This document shows, piece after piece, positions 21,003 to 31,011 of a stretch of 31,011 nucleotides of DNA. The translations under genes were made by a program, and so were the position numbers. Position 1 is the stretch's first letter. Each line of letters starts with the position of its first letter. This DNA comes from Conidiobolus incongruus B7586 (Eukaryota > Entomophthoromycota > Entomophthoromycetes > Entomophthorales > Conidiobolaceae): positions 1-31,011 of the forward strand of contig JNEM01015390.1 in the NCBI GenBank assembly GCA_000697335.1, given 5' to 3'. The notes beneath the pieces are model-generated. The model was not told the origin of the DNA, did not search any database, and saw nothing but the letters and a program-made list of their open reading frames with translations.

Positions 21003-24000
21003 TATTAATAGATGAAATGAAAATTCGAAATACTGTTATTAGTAGAATATAAGGGTTTAAATAATTCGTTGAATTGGATCAATTGCATATCATTTTGTTT
21101 AATTCAATAATTTATTTTAAGATTATCTCATAGCGAAGAATATCAATTGATGAATATTTTAATAATTTGAATATATCCGTTTATGATTGACATCTTTTAC
21201 ATTCCAACCATTTATATTTATCTTGTATTATTGATAAACTGTTTAAATCAATTAAAATTATTGGAGCAAATGTAGTTTATTAGATATTTGATCTACAAAT
21301 CAAGGTAAACTAAATCTTCTCATTAAGTTCCCTAACGAATTTATTAATTTTTAATTGAAATATTAAAAATATATAAGATGTAAAATAAATACCAATTAGA
21401 TTTTACTATAACTCATCAAATTGTATATATTTCCTATTTAATTTACTGTTACATTACTGAGCTATATTGATTAATTCAATTCATAACGTCAATAAATCGA
21501 AACTAAATATGACTACCACTAATATATCTAATAATTGAACTATATAAGTTTTGAGTTAATAGATAATATATCAATTATTATTTTAATCTATATAGTTAAA
21601 TTTACTATATTAATAAATTTACCCTGAAAATTCATCTAAAAATAAATTGTCCATTGAAATAAAAATAATGGTATGTAAAATTTATATCGTGGACCTATAC
21701 CTCAATGAAATAAATATCATGCGAGATATTCTCACAATAACGCTATCGATTTAGATCGAAAAGGATCCATGATAGCATATCCCTGAGAATTTTAGCAATC
21801 AAGCATAACTCCTATTCAACTATGGAAGATTAGAAAACAGATGAAAGTGTTTTTCAAAAAACTTGCAAATTACTAAAACAATCTTAATTTACATATATTG
21901 TTAGATTCAGACTTTTGCACTTAATATACCCAGAGTTTGGATAACTCTTCAAAATAATCTGAATTGATAAAGATGCTGTATTGAACTAGCATACATATTC
22001 AAAAATAAACAATGACTAATATTTAGATAATTAATATTCAATTAAATTTCATAAATTGGCAAATTTAATCTCAATTTATTAAAACTTTTTGAATTATTTT
22101 TTCAGATTAATTAAATATAATGAGATGGATTTAAGTATCCAATTGTGTAATTCATTTTGCCATAATTTCTAATAATACAGTGATCATATTTATTTAGTAA
22201 TATACATTTCAAAAAAATATAGGTTTAACAATACTTTGATATCATTCGAGCGATAGAAATTTATTTCTTACATAAGATAAATATGATATAATATTGAACA
22301 TAAAATATTATAGTTATTGATATTATTATCAATCAAATTCTTGATTCATCATTAAAAATTTTCTCTATTTCAAAAATCAATTCCAAATTAGGTAATATAT
22401 TATTCGCAAACTCACTTTAAAACTAACAGATTATAAATTCTGATCAAAAATTTCACCTCGAGTATAAATCATTATTAATTAACTCAAATAAAATGTCATA
22501 AAAATAGAGGATAAAATATGAATACTTAGTTGAATTAAATAATTATTACGTAATAAATATTTTGATAATTTTCTTCTATTCAAATAAATAACCCAATTTT
22601 CTAACAAAAAAAAATTTCCAATCTAATATATATAAATTTAATGTTATTTTTTAGTAAAATATTAAATATTTGAATAAAGTAATGCTACATAGAGTATTTA
22701 ATAAATAAAACATTATTTCACTATATTCTATATTGAAGATTTAAATTTAATATCTGAGATATTAATTTAACTATAAATTAATGGGTAATTAAAATATTTG
22801 AAATAATTTAAATTCTATAATTTAATATAATCAATTTTAAATTCAATTTTGAATAAATTATCTTATATTTAAAATAGTTATATATTGAAAAAATTTATAT
22901 AAGAAATATCATTAATTTTTATATTCTTTGTATTTTTAGTATTGATATTTTAGTTCTTTGACTCAGTTTATATTATATACATAATTTAATAATGTATAAT
23001 AAAAATATTATAGATTATAAAAATTGTGATAAGATGATTGAAATTATATATATATATGTAGTTAAAATATCAAATGATAAAAAATCAAAAATATGATACT
23101 TTGAACATTTGTTCATCATTATTAGTCTGAACTTTGTCACTAATTGATCTTGAAGTATGCCAAAGAAAGCATTTATCCAATAATATGAAAACACTAATTG
23201 GAGAATATTGAGAATAATTCAATAATATTCATAAATATGAAAATCTATCATATTTCAGCTGTTTTTCTTTATATGAAAATTAACAAATTTAATACTTATA
23301 TAATGTCTTTAAAGGCTAATTTTATTAGAATGATCAACTTTAATGATATTGTTATATTAATCACTCATATTATATCAATCACTTTAACAAATCAAAATCT
23401 TCTTATCAATATTAAGTATGAATATAAATTTAATGCACACCTTAAAGCTTTATAAAAAATACAACTTTATATTGTGACATATGTAAAATGCTGATAGTGT
23501 CATATATTTACAGATGATTGAAAATCCGAGTTTTTTTCAAAGTCTTTGAAGTGACATGTGACCTTCATTGTACACTCAAATATATAAAGTCAGTCATGAC
23601 GTCAATTTATAGCAGAAAGACTAATAATCTCGGTGGCTTTAAAGCTAATAGAATTATATTTTAAATCTTTTAATTTAAACGATATAGAATATGTTGACCC
23701 AAAAAGATATTATGCGGTATTGATTGCACTTCATTTTGGCTAGCCATTTTGAGTGTTTAATATTAAAATTTTTATGTTGATCAATTAACAATGGATTTGG
23801 GTCCAGAAGGATAATAACCAATCACATGCTACACTCATATGTAATGAAATTTCTTAATTTGCATGAATAATGTCTTAATTAAATTTAATGTTAAGGGTGA
23901 AGATGAATCCAAGATAAATCAAACCAAATTTTTAATTACTAAAAATTTGGAAAATCTGATTTAATAGCTGGTAAATGTTGTTGCTTAGTTTTTTACATTT

Positions 24001-24018
24001 TACTTATTTTAAATTCTC
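21003..24018. other. AT-rich region, no supported gene
   Basis: About 3 kb with stops in all frames. A short patch at about 21665-21840 has higher GC and a broken protein-like reading on the minus strand. A frame of 85 codons at 23198-23455 is Ile/Asn/Lys-rich and unconvincing. The last 500 bp are of mixed composition, contain a perfect CRE palindrome at 23597-23604 and a CCAAT at about 23817, and probably serve as promoter for the gene at 24019. Confidence 0.55.
23597..23604. promoter_or_regulatory. Perfect CRE/ATF palindrome TGACGTCA
   Basis: TGACGTCA is the full palindromic binding site of ATF/CREB-type bZIP factors (Atf1 in fission yeast). It lies about 415 bp before the ATG of the tail-anchored protein gene, in a patch less AT-rich than its surroundings. 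Use by that gene is inferred from position only. Confidence 0.4.
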
Positions 24019-24963
24019 ATGTCTAAAGAAGAATCTGTGAGAAAATTTACTCAACAAAATTATAATAATAACAATAATAATAACAGAACAATTCAATCTC
24101 AATCAAATACATCTCCAGCTTCCAGTTCCCTAACTTCAAACATTAATAACCAATCGCAAAATATATTCGGGAGTAGTAGCAGTAGTAATCCAACCACATC
24201 CAAGTAACTCCGCATACTAAAATTACTCCACTAAATGACTGCTAATCTTAAACCCTATTTAGAAGGGAACCAAGTACCCTTAAAGAAGATTATTTTATGA
24301 ATTCTATGACTTTACAAAAACCAGGTCAATCGGAAGAAGACCAGGGTATGGTTCCTAGATTTAGGTATTTTAGTTTTAATTTATAACTGTTTTAAAAAAA
24401 ACTAATGCTTGCAAATTAATAGAGACGAAGATTTAAGTGATTTACCTTCAGATGAAATGGCCGATTTACATTTAGATCACAACAGAACACAATCTATTAC
24501 TTCTATGGACTCATACACTTCTAGCGGATTCCCATTTATTCCTAGACGAGAATCAACCTACTCATCGGCATTATCTGAGACATCACCTCCATCACCTGGA
24601 CTCGAATCTAGCCAATACAGCTACTATCATAATATGGGTGCGGGATCACAATCTAGCTTTGAGCAAACTCCGTCTAGCCTATCCGAGACAGCCGCACTTG
24701 CTCATTTAACTTCACAACAGTTAGATGAGATGATGTCCTTGGTAATTACCATGGTACGTCGCCTGGATCGTTTAGAGGATAGAATTACTAATTTGAATCC
24801 AGATACACTTCCTCCATCTAAATCTAAAGATGATGGTAACGAAAAGGAAAATTCATTCTCGTGGTGGACTGGATTAGCATTTATTGCAGTACCCATTTTA
24901 TTTGGTGCAGCTTTCAAATATTTGATAGGTGGGAAAGATAATAGAAGAAGGTACGTTTCTTAA
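24019..24963 (+). CDS. Predicted tail-anchored membrane protein, unknown family
   Basis: Three exons, 24019-24203, 24263-24364 and 24423-24963, with introns of 59 and 58 nt, give 275 residues. The N-terminal 60 residues are low-complexity Asn/Ser/Gln, including a run of seven Asn. The middle is Ser/Pro-rich and acidic, with possible phosphorylation sites. A short helix (TSQQLDEMMSLVITMVRRLD, about 190-215) may be a coiled coil. One membrane segment, about 243-264 (WWTGLAFIAVPILFGAAFKYL), lies next to the C-terminus. The tail after it is basic (KDNRRR). There is no signal peptide, so this is the pattern of tail-anchored proteins; a short basic tail favours the mitochondrial outer membrane or peroxisomes. 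A good donor (GTACGT) lies within the last codons at 24951, so a different C-terminus by splicing is possible. I do not recognise the family. Confidence 0.75.
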
Positions 24964-25214
24964 AATCGTACACCTTCGATATATGCCGAAATATATATCT
25001 TAATGCAATGTTGTGTTTATTATTTAAAACAATATTAAACGTTTAAAATCTAATAAATAAACATTTTATATCCATATTTAATAGCATTTAATGAATACAA
25101 GGCTTAAAATTGAGCATCTTATCTCACAAAACCATAATTAAAATTAATTCAATTAATTGTTATATATACTCTCACCAAACTCGTCCATCAAAAAAAACAA
25201 ATTTACTCAAAATA

Positions 25215-25878
25215 ATGAATTTACAACATTTAATTCCTCCAATTGTAATTTATTAAATAATATATCTATATTGTACAATTAATATTAAACCAATTTTTGT
25301 TTATAGAACTTTGGACTAGTTGAAGAAAATTTATATAGATCAGGTCAACCAAATGAATTGAATTTTCCATTTTTGGAAACTTTGAATTTAAAAACTATAA
25401 TTTGGTTAGCTGCAGAAGAACCCAATGAAAATTTGTAAATAATTCATTAATATATTATATAATATAAAAAATAACTCTTAAATAGCTTGAATTTTATTGA
25501 TGAACAAGGTATTCAGTTTCACCATCTTGGTTTAACGAGTAACTTGAATGGTTGGGATCCTATTTCTGAACATGCAGTGGTCCAGTCTTTAGAATTGATT
25601 TTGAATATGGTCAACTATCCATTGATGATTATGTGTAATTTGGGTAGACATAGAACTGGTAATTTATATTAGCAGTAGCTATCATCAAATTTTAATCGTA
25701 TTTATTAGGTACGGTAGTGGGGTGTCTAAGAAAATTACAAGGATGGAGTTTGACCTCCATTTTTGAAGAATATCGTCGTTATGTGGGGCAAAAAATAAGG
25801 ATTTTAAATGAACAATTTATGGAATTGTTTGATATTGATTTGGTAAATATACCTCAACCACCACCTGAATGGCTATAA
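25215..25878 (+). CDS. OCA1: Oca1-type protein tyrosine phosphatase
   Basis: Four exons, 25215-25244, 25307-25434, 25486-25658 and 25709-25878, with introns of 62, 51 and 50 nt, give 166 residues. Family hallmarks are [11 protein letters not shown] near the N-terminus, [20 protein letters not shown], and the CX5R signature CNLGRHRTG with Cys103 and Arg109. [20 protein letters not shown] follows. These match fungal Oca1 of the atypical dual-specificity group (Oca1/Oca2/Siw14), linked in yeast to oxidant-induced cell-cycle arrest and, for the group, inositol pyrophosphate turnover. Catalytic residues are intact. The protein is shorter than yeast Oca1 at the N-terminus. It is convergent with the SPF27 gene; only 46 bp separate the stop codons, so the transcripts must overlap or nearly so. 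Confidence 0.9.
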
Positions 25879-25924
25879 ATGATATTATATAAATAATGAT
25901 ACATATACATTTATTAAACTGTAA

Positions 25925-26790
25925 TTAATCAGATTTGTTCAATTGCATTTCCAATTGCTCAATTGCCAGCTCAAGTTGTAGATTGGTATTTACACTATCC
26001 TTGAATTTCTTTTTTAATTGTTCAATTTTTCTTCCTTGTTCTAACTAATGAAAAAATAAGCTAAAAATATCAAGAGGATTAATTTGATAAAAAGTTACAT
26101 GAAAAGCTTTTCTCTGTTTGTGGAGAGCCAACGTTTGCTCTTTTATGTAATTAAGTTCAGTTTCCAGATTTGAAGAAATTTTTTCCAATTGAAAATGATT
26201 TACCGTCCAAGTATTAATACCATATTTTTCTAATAAATTCAAGTTGATATTTCTATTATTTAAAAATTATTAAACTGATCTTTGAATACTACTAAATAAA
26301 TAATTACCTAACAGTTTGATGTTCAATTAGAGTATTAATTTGATCACTACCTGCTTCTTTGGGATTTTTGATTTGATAATTTTCCATATTTAATCCATTT
26401 AATGCTGAATTATTTTTAAGCCTTTCAAGTTCTTGTTCGAATAATTCTAACTATAAATGATCATAACTTTAACATCATTAAATGCTTACAATAAAAATAT
26501 TTAAATTACTTTGGAGGTATCTAACTCTTTGGGTAAATCGCAATTTTCAACGTAATCTGGATGGTCCAATTCCATCTCTTCTTGAATTAATAATTCTGCC
26601 TTTTCTTGTAATTCTGTTGATAAAAAATAAGTATATATAGATAAAATTGTATATATTTCAAATTACTTGCATCTTTTAATTCTTTATCAACGTCTATATA
26701 CAAAAACAATTAATTATTGATTATAAGAAATAAATTTGGAAGAAAATTACATGGTAAAGCATCAAATAATGGATTGACTGAAACAACCAT
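25925..26790 (-). CDS. Pre-mRNA-splicing factor SPF27 (BCAS2/Cwf7)
   Basis: Six exons on the minus strand: 26790-26751, 26693-26667, 26613-26510, 26450-26308, 26252-26099 and 26044-25925, with introns of 53-59 nt, give 195 residues. All joins keep the frame. The protein matches the BCAS2 family: DALPYVD at the start, IQEEMELDHPDY, then FEQELERL. An EHQ-VRN segment leads to YGINTWTVNHFQLE and a coiled coil (ELNYIKEQTLALHKQRKAF) that continues to the end. SPF27 is a core subunit of the Prp19/NineTeen complex that activates the spliceosome; the coiled coil binds Prp19 and Cdc5. It is divergent from DAD4 (242 bp between starts) and convergent with OCA1. Six exons in under 900 bp make it the most intron-dense gene here. 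Confidence 0.9.
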
Positions 26791-27032
26791 ATTAATAAAA
26801 ATAATATTGTATATAATAATTAATTTAAACTTTTAGTTAAAATTGTTAATTTCAGTTAAATGAATAATATTATTGTATAAATTATACTGTGATTAGGAAT
26901 ATTGATCATTGTTAATTATTATGGGATTGAGAATTTTGTAATATCCCATATCATTAAATTTTATTAAAAAAGAAATTAAATGAACAAAGGAATCTGTTCC
27001 CAATTAAATAATAATCAAACTACAATTCAATC

Positions 27033-27354
27033 ATGATAGGACCACACGATATTCAACAAGATAAATTAATTCAAAGAATTACTCAAAACTTAGTAATATA
27101 ATATTAAAATAATATATTGATAATATACTTATAAATGTTAAATTAGATTAAATTTAATGAAGTTATAGCTGATGCTAATAGCATTTTAAGTGTAATAATT
27201 TTAACTTTATTCAACTTTAGATTGATTAATCTTTTTTTATTAGGATATTAATGAAAACCAACAAAAATTAGACCAATTAACTCAATTTTGGATGGATTAC
27301 CAAAGAAATGTATGCTTACAGTTATCTAGTACTAACTCGTTACCAAAACCTTGA
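27033..27354 (+). CDS. DAD4: DASH/Dam1 complex subunit Dad4
   Basis: Three short exons, 27033-27092, 27147-27191 and 27244-27354, with introns of 54 and 52 nt, give 71 residues; yeast Dad4 has 72. The spliced protein follows the Dad4 pattern: an N-terminal Q-x-x-L-x-x-RI, N-x-x-KFNE-x-I, a DIN in the middle, then W-x-x-YQRNV near the C-terminus. No exon reaches 40 codons, so the gene is easily missed. Dad4 is part of the ring complex that couples kinetochores to microtubule plus ends, and is found in fungi. In intron 2 an earlier AG (27220) would introduce a stop two codons later, so the second AG at 27243 must be used. It shares a 242-bp divergent promoter with SPF27. Confidence 0.85.
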
Positions 27355-27552
27355 TCATTATATTGATCATTTCTATGTTTCTATGAGTTATATATACATG
27401 TACAATAAATATTAATAAAATTACTTCATTGATTTTATATTTACTAACTACAATGCCCATAAATTTTATGTGACCATTTTAATTGATAATTTAATCCCAC
27501 AATAAAGAAAAAACTAATTACTCTATTTATAACATTTATTCCCTGGAAAAAT

Positions 27553-28026
27553 ATGTTTATCAAATATTCAAATATGAGTTCAAAAAATACGGATAAAGAC
27601 AAAACCAAAGTAAATACCGATATTCTACAGACCGAAATTGATATCTCTATGGGATTATCCCATTCGCTTGTAAATAGCTGGCTAGGCTCAGAAGAAGATT
27701 CTAAAGATTCCAGTTCTTCAGAAACCAATAATAATCAAAAATTAGAAGTTAGGCCCGCTCGATTAGGTTTAGGAGCTAAATTTTTACCCCATAAACATTA
27801 TGCAAATTTAAGTCAAGATAAAGTAGAAAATAAATTAAAGAGGCAAATTATCAACCAAAATAAAAAACAGAACACTGAAAACTTCGATAATAATATTAAT
27901 AATAAATCTAAACAAGAAGATGATAATGACGAAGAAGAAAATAGAACGAGTATAAAACGTAAAGCCAATACTAAAAAGAGTGTATTAGACGATTATTTAA
28001 ATAAGAAGAAGAAGAAAAAGAAATAA
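27553..28026 (+). CDS. Lys-rich DUF3245-like protein
   Basis: A single exon encodes 157 residues. A second Met at residue 8 (27574, MSSKNTDKDK) is an equally good start. The conserved-looking part is SLVNSWLGSEED (about 39-50), followed after an acidic/Ser linker by RPARLGLGAKFLPHKHY (about 68-84). The WLG and RP-RLGLGAKFLP motifs recall the fungal/metazoan DUF3245 family, whose function is not established. The C-terminal half is charged: an Asp/Glu-rich run, then KRK and a terminal stretch of seven Lys, suggesting a nuclear or nucleolar protein. It lies 198 bp after DAD4 on the same strand and is convergent with the next gene, with 48 bp between the stops. The family call comes from motif memory and is moderate. 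Confidence 0.65.
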   Translation: MFIKYSNMSSKNTDKDKTKVNTDILQTEIDISMGLSHSLVNSWLGSEEDSKDSSSSETNNNQKLEVRPARLGLGAKFLPHKHYANLSQDKVENKLKRQIINQNKKQNTENFDNNINNKSKQEDDNDEEENRTSIKRKANTKKSVLDDYLNKKKKKKK

Positions 28027-28074
28027 TTTTAGATATTGTGTAATATTTAATAAATATAGAATTAATATTAGAAG

Positions 28075-28690
28075 TTAATTTTCAGGTTGAGTTTTGACTT
28101 TTTCACAAGGTTTTAAACTGCTTAAAAGCAGTTTCACTTGGTCTTCCTTTAAATTGAATTTTTCAGATAATTTGAAAGGAGTATACTGAGAAGGATTTAA
28201 GGTTCCTTTAACTATTAAATCTTCTAACTCGTGAGGTTTTAAAGTAGCTGTTCCAGTTTGTTTAGCTTCGATAAATGGTTGATCATAAGCTGCGTCAGAT
28301 TCTTCTATTTTTTGTCTATTTTTTAATATTTTCTCCATTGGATTCTAAATATAATAAAGAATATGTATATTAATATTAAATAATAAAAATTATAATAAAT
28401 TCAAACATACATTAGGGTTAATACTTTCATTTCTGTAACTTTCTTCTTTTTCTCTAGGTTTTGTTAACTTAGATAAATTATTCATAAAATTCTCTATTTA
28501 AGGTAATTAGTTTAAATATAAAATAATTTTTAATATTTGAATTACTATCGTCAATAGGATTCTTTTCTTCTTTAGCAACATTGATATTTCTTCCCAAACC
28601 TTCTACACTATTTAAAGAATTTTGTAAAGGTTTTCCCTTTGGAAATTGACGAACTACTTTACTAGCTGCTTTAGATGAATTATTTCCCAT
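28075..28690 (-). CDS. UPF0240/NDUFAF4-like small protein with N-myristoylation motif
   Basis: Three exons on the minus strand, 28690-28546, 28493-28411 and 28344-28075, with introns of 52 and 66 nt, give 165 residues. The N-terminus MGNNSSK fits the N-myristoylation consensus (Gly2, Ser6, Lys7), then RQFPKGKP. The C-terminal 55 residues (LKPHELEDLIVKG, then PFKLSEKFNLKEDQVKLLL) form a helical segment that resembles the C-terminal domain of NDUFAF4 and related UPF0240 proteins, which help assemble mitochondrial complex I. The match is weak and short, so the role is provisional; a fungal-specific helix-turn-helix-like family with the same MG-x-x-x-S start is the alternative. Both splice joins keep an open frame through otherwise unlinked segments. 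Confidence 0.6.
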
Positions 28691-30067
28691 TTTTTATTAA
28701 TAATAATATCAATTAAATCGCTATTTTGATGATATCATTTGGGGTTCTAAACATCAGTGATTTATTTGATTAAATTTAATTGATAAGATCTATGGGATTT
28801 TGATTAATTTACTACTTTTAAAGATACATATAATTGAAGGAAAATATATTTTCAAGATAATATTATGCAAAAATATGTTTGACATATATACTATAATTAT
28901 AAATTCATAAAAAATAAATTTCCTATTCAACTTTATACAATTTAAAATCTTTCAAAATTGAATACAGAATTTAAATCAATTTAAATAAAACAACTTTAAT
29001 TGAAAAATTTAGATATGTTTTTTAAAGTATATTTATATAATAACAGAATTATATCAAGTTTGAAAGTATTAAGTATAAAATTTAATTTCATTATTTATTG
29101 AAATATACGATGTTTAAATATTTTGATACATATTATTAATTTAAATGTTTATCTATTCACACTAAGTAGATTTAAAAATAATTAATATGAATTACTTATA
29201 TAGTTGAAATTAGGATTGTTAAAAGAATCATAATAAATGATTAAATGTTATATATGTAAAACTATCATTATTGATTTTGGAATAATTTCCTTGTATATTC
29301 CGTTATTTTCAATTTAATAAAATTACTGATAGAAATAATGATTGTTAAATTATCGAATGATAGAAGTTTAAATTTTTCAATTAAAGTAAATATATTCTAT
29401 AACAAAATAAATACAAAAAATTGCATTTCTAATTTATCAAATTATTAAAATTTATAAATAAATCATTTATAACTATTACTGAATAATTCTATATATTTCT
29501 ACATTTCAATTAAATAACTCATATAAATGAATGAAAAATTTTAAATATTATTTTAATCCTAACCTAATTAAAATTTATTAATTAAATGATATTAATTAAA
29601 TAAAACTAATACACTTTTAGTATTTAAATCGATGGTTATTATAATCTGAATTTATATCTTTTAATTTATTAAATTACTATCATTATTTCAAGAACATCAA
29701 ATTACTGCAAATATCTGAAAACTATGATTTAAATAAAATAGATAATAATAATAAATTCCAATTAATACAATTTATTCGTTATTTTTATAAAATGACGTAA
29801 AAATATTAATATATTTTTAATTAAAATAAATTTAATATAATATTATCTATTGAAAATGTACCATAAAGTTGATTTGATTGAAAAGTTTTAATTCGGAATT
29901 AATATGAAATATATTTATCAATTATATCAAAGAAATAATTCAGGCTGAATAATATACCAAATATTTGTTAAATATTCTGGGTTAAAATCAAATTAATTAA
30001 TAAAATAACGTGACCAAAACCCATAGGAAAATTAAAACTGAATTATGGGTTAGATAAAGGAAGGGAA

Positions 30068-30083
30068 ATAACGTCATGAAAAA
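30068..30083. promoter_or_regulatory. CRE-like element, copy 1 of a direct repeat
   Basis: ATAACGTCATGAAAAA occurs here and again at 30112-30127, 44 bp apart, in the same orientation. The core ACGTCA is a CRE half-site (TGACGT on the other strand). It sits about 190 bp before the eS6 ATG. A further TGACGT is at 29793-29798. A role in ribosomal protein gene control is inferred. Confidence 0.45.
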
Positions 30084-30111
30084 TATAAATTAATAAATTA
30101 TGGATGAAAAT

Positions 30112-30127
30112 ATAACGTCATGAAAAA
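30112..30127. promoter_or_regulatory. CRE-like element, copy 2 of a direct repeat
   Basis: This is identical over 16 nt to 30068-30083 and lies about 130 bp upstream of the eS6 start. Exact conservation of two copies inside drifting AT-rich DNA suggests a protein-binding site. Confidence 0.45.
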
Positions 30128-30258
30128 ATTAAAAAATATGGGGAAATTTCCGGAATTTGAGTAAAATTATAGGAAAATGTAATCTTAGTTTAAAGAAATT
30201 TACCCCAATATAGTTTCCGCCTCTTTTATATGCTTGACAGGACTGATTGTCTACAATC

Positions 30259-31011
30259 ATGAAGGTAATACCTAATCTTCAGGCATATAATCGAGACATC
30301 CATCAACATATCAACAGCAGAAATTATCAAAGAACAAGAATATAAAATTAATAGAGGAAAAGATGTATACAAATATTAATTATCAGCAATTATGATTTAG
30401 ATCAATCAATAAATGATCAATTTAACAATTAGATGTCTAAATTAGCCGATTATTATGCCTGAATATTATTATACTTCAAAGAACCTTAGACTAAACTTTG
30501 TTTGGTTAATTTTAGTTGAATATTGCCAACCCTGCCACCGGATGCCAAAAATTAATTGAAATCGACGATGAACGTCGTGTGTATGTGATCAAAATAACGA
30601 ATTTCTACCAATAATTTTATTAACCAATTTGTTGTATAGCCGTGTCTTCTATGACAAACGTATTTCCGCTGAAGTTCCCGGAGACAGTCTTGGTGATGAA
30701 TTCAAGGGATACATTTTCCGTATCACTGGTGGTAACGACAAGCAAGGTTTCCCCATGAAGCAAGGTGTTCTCTTGCCCAACCGTACCCGCCTTCTCCTCT
30801 CCAAGGGTCACTCCTGCTACCGTCCCCGCCGTACTGGTGAACGTAAGCGCAAGAGTGTCCGCGGTTGTATCGTCGGTTCCGATTTGGCTGTCCTCTCCTT
30901 AGTTGTTGTTAAGCAAGGTGAACAAGACATCCCCGGACTCACCGATACCGTTGTTCCCAAGCGTTTGGGTCCCAAGCGTGCCAACAAAATCCGTAAGATG
31001 TTCGTAAGTAT
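30259..31011 (+). CDS. RPS6: 40S ribosomal protein eS6 (partial, 3' end beyond window)
   Basis: Exons 30259-30264, 30516-30580 and 30640-31003 are visible; the sequence then enters another intron (GTAAGT) and leaves the window. The first exon encodes only Met-Lys. The 145 residues seen match eS6 closely: [60 protein letters not shown], then [20 protein letters not shown] and IRKMF. eS6 is a 40S subunit protein, and its phosphorylated C-terminal tail lies outside the window. The coding part is much richer in C, with C-ending codons, than any other gene here, as expected for a highly expressed gene. Intron 1 is 251 bp, about five times the others; intron 2 is 59 bp. Confidence 0.97.

Larger units (their letters stand above)
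28691..30258. promoter_or_regulatory. AT-rich divergent promoter region of the UPF0240-like gene and RPS6
   Basis: About 1.5 kb, nearly all A/T until 29990. I see no open frame or RNA gene. The last 260 bp before the eS6 start are of mixed composition and contain two identical 16-nt copies with a TGACGT-type core, then a C/T-rich stretch (CCGCCTCTTTTATATGC) ahead of the ATG that probably marks the core promoter. Confidence 0.6.

Noticed and set aside
23198-23455. 85-codon plus-strand frame
   Set aside because: Composition is Ile/Asn/Lys-rich like the surrounding desert, with no motif or signal peptide.
30365-30480. Possible C/D snoRNA in eS6 intron 1
   Set aside because: TGATC/TGATT and CTGA words occur, but no proper C box with a D box at suitable spacing and terminal stem.
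2029-31011. Stop-codon reassignment in this organism
   Set aside because: The long intact genes (MGM1, both repeat genes, eS6) have no in-frame TAG, TGA or TAA, so the standard nuclear code holds.

Overview
The window is nuclear DNA from a fungus with an extremely AT-rich genome. Protein-coding genes stand out as islands of higher GC in long stretches of A/T. Introns are short, mostly 48-66 nt, with GT...TAG ends. Gene content points to fungi: a DASH/Dam1 kinetochore subunit (Dad4), an Oca1-type phosphatase, the mitochondrial dynamin Mgm1, and secreted repeat proteins with Kex2-type dibasic sites. A ZZZ3-like SANT plus ZZ-finger protein, which budding yeasts lack, makes a non-yeast and possibly early-diverging lineage more likely. 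This is inference; no rRNA or other decisive marker is present. A 19-nt Tn5 mosaic end at 708-726 shows that the assembly carries a library artefact.

Layout. 1-2028: AT-rich, no gene, holds the adapter remnant. 2029-4673 (-): MGM1, three exons. 6099-7386 (+): ZZZ3-like gene, three exons, divergent from MGM1. 7772-9828 (-): a broken coding relic of unknown family, possibly viral. 10572-10644 (-): tRNA-Asn(GTT). 11221-12915 (-), 17349-19436 (+) and 20685-21002 (-): three related secreted proteins built from a 50-56 residue NRDES...GDS repeat, spread through an otherwise gene-poor 10 kb. A decayed tRNA-Gln lies between the first two. 21003-24018: AT-rich, no supported gene. 24019-28690: a compact island of six small intron-bearing or intronless housekeeping-type genes: a tail-anchored protein, OCA1, SPF27/BCAS2, DAD4, a DUF3245-like protein and a UPF0240/NDUFAF4-like protein. 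28691-30258: AT-rich promoter region with repeated TGACGT-type sites. 30259-31011 (+): ribosomal protein eS6, cut by the window end.

The most unusual content is the three-gene repeat family. The two large members look like polyproteins that Kex2 would cut after RR/KR into about 10 and 12 peptides of about 50 residues, comparable in organisation to the fungal KEP proteins and Ustilago Rep1. The last unit of the 564-aa member stops at Leu-Ile, where its other units are followed by a dibasic site, so it would need no cut at its end. The remaining genes serve unrelated core functions (mitochondrial fusion, chromatin, splicing, kinetochore, translation). Apart from shared promoter or 3'-end spacing there is no sign that they act as a pathway.
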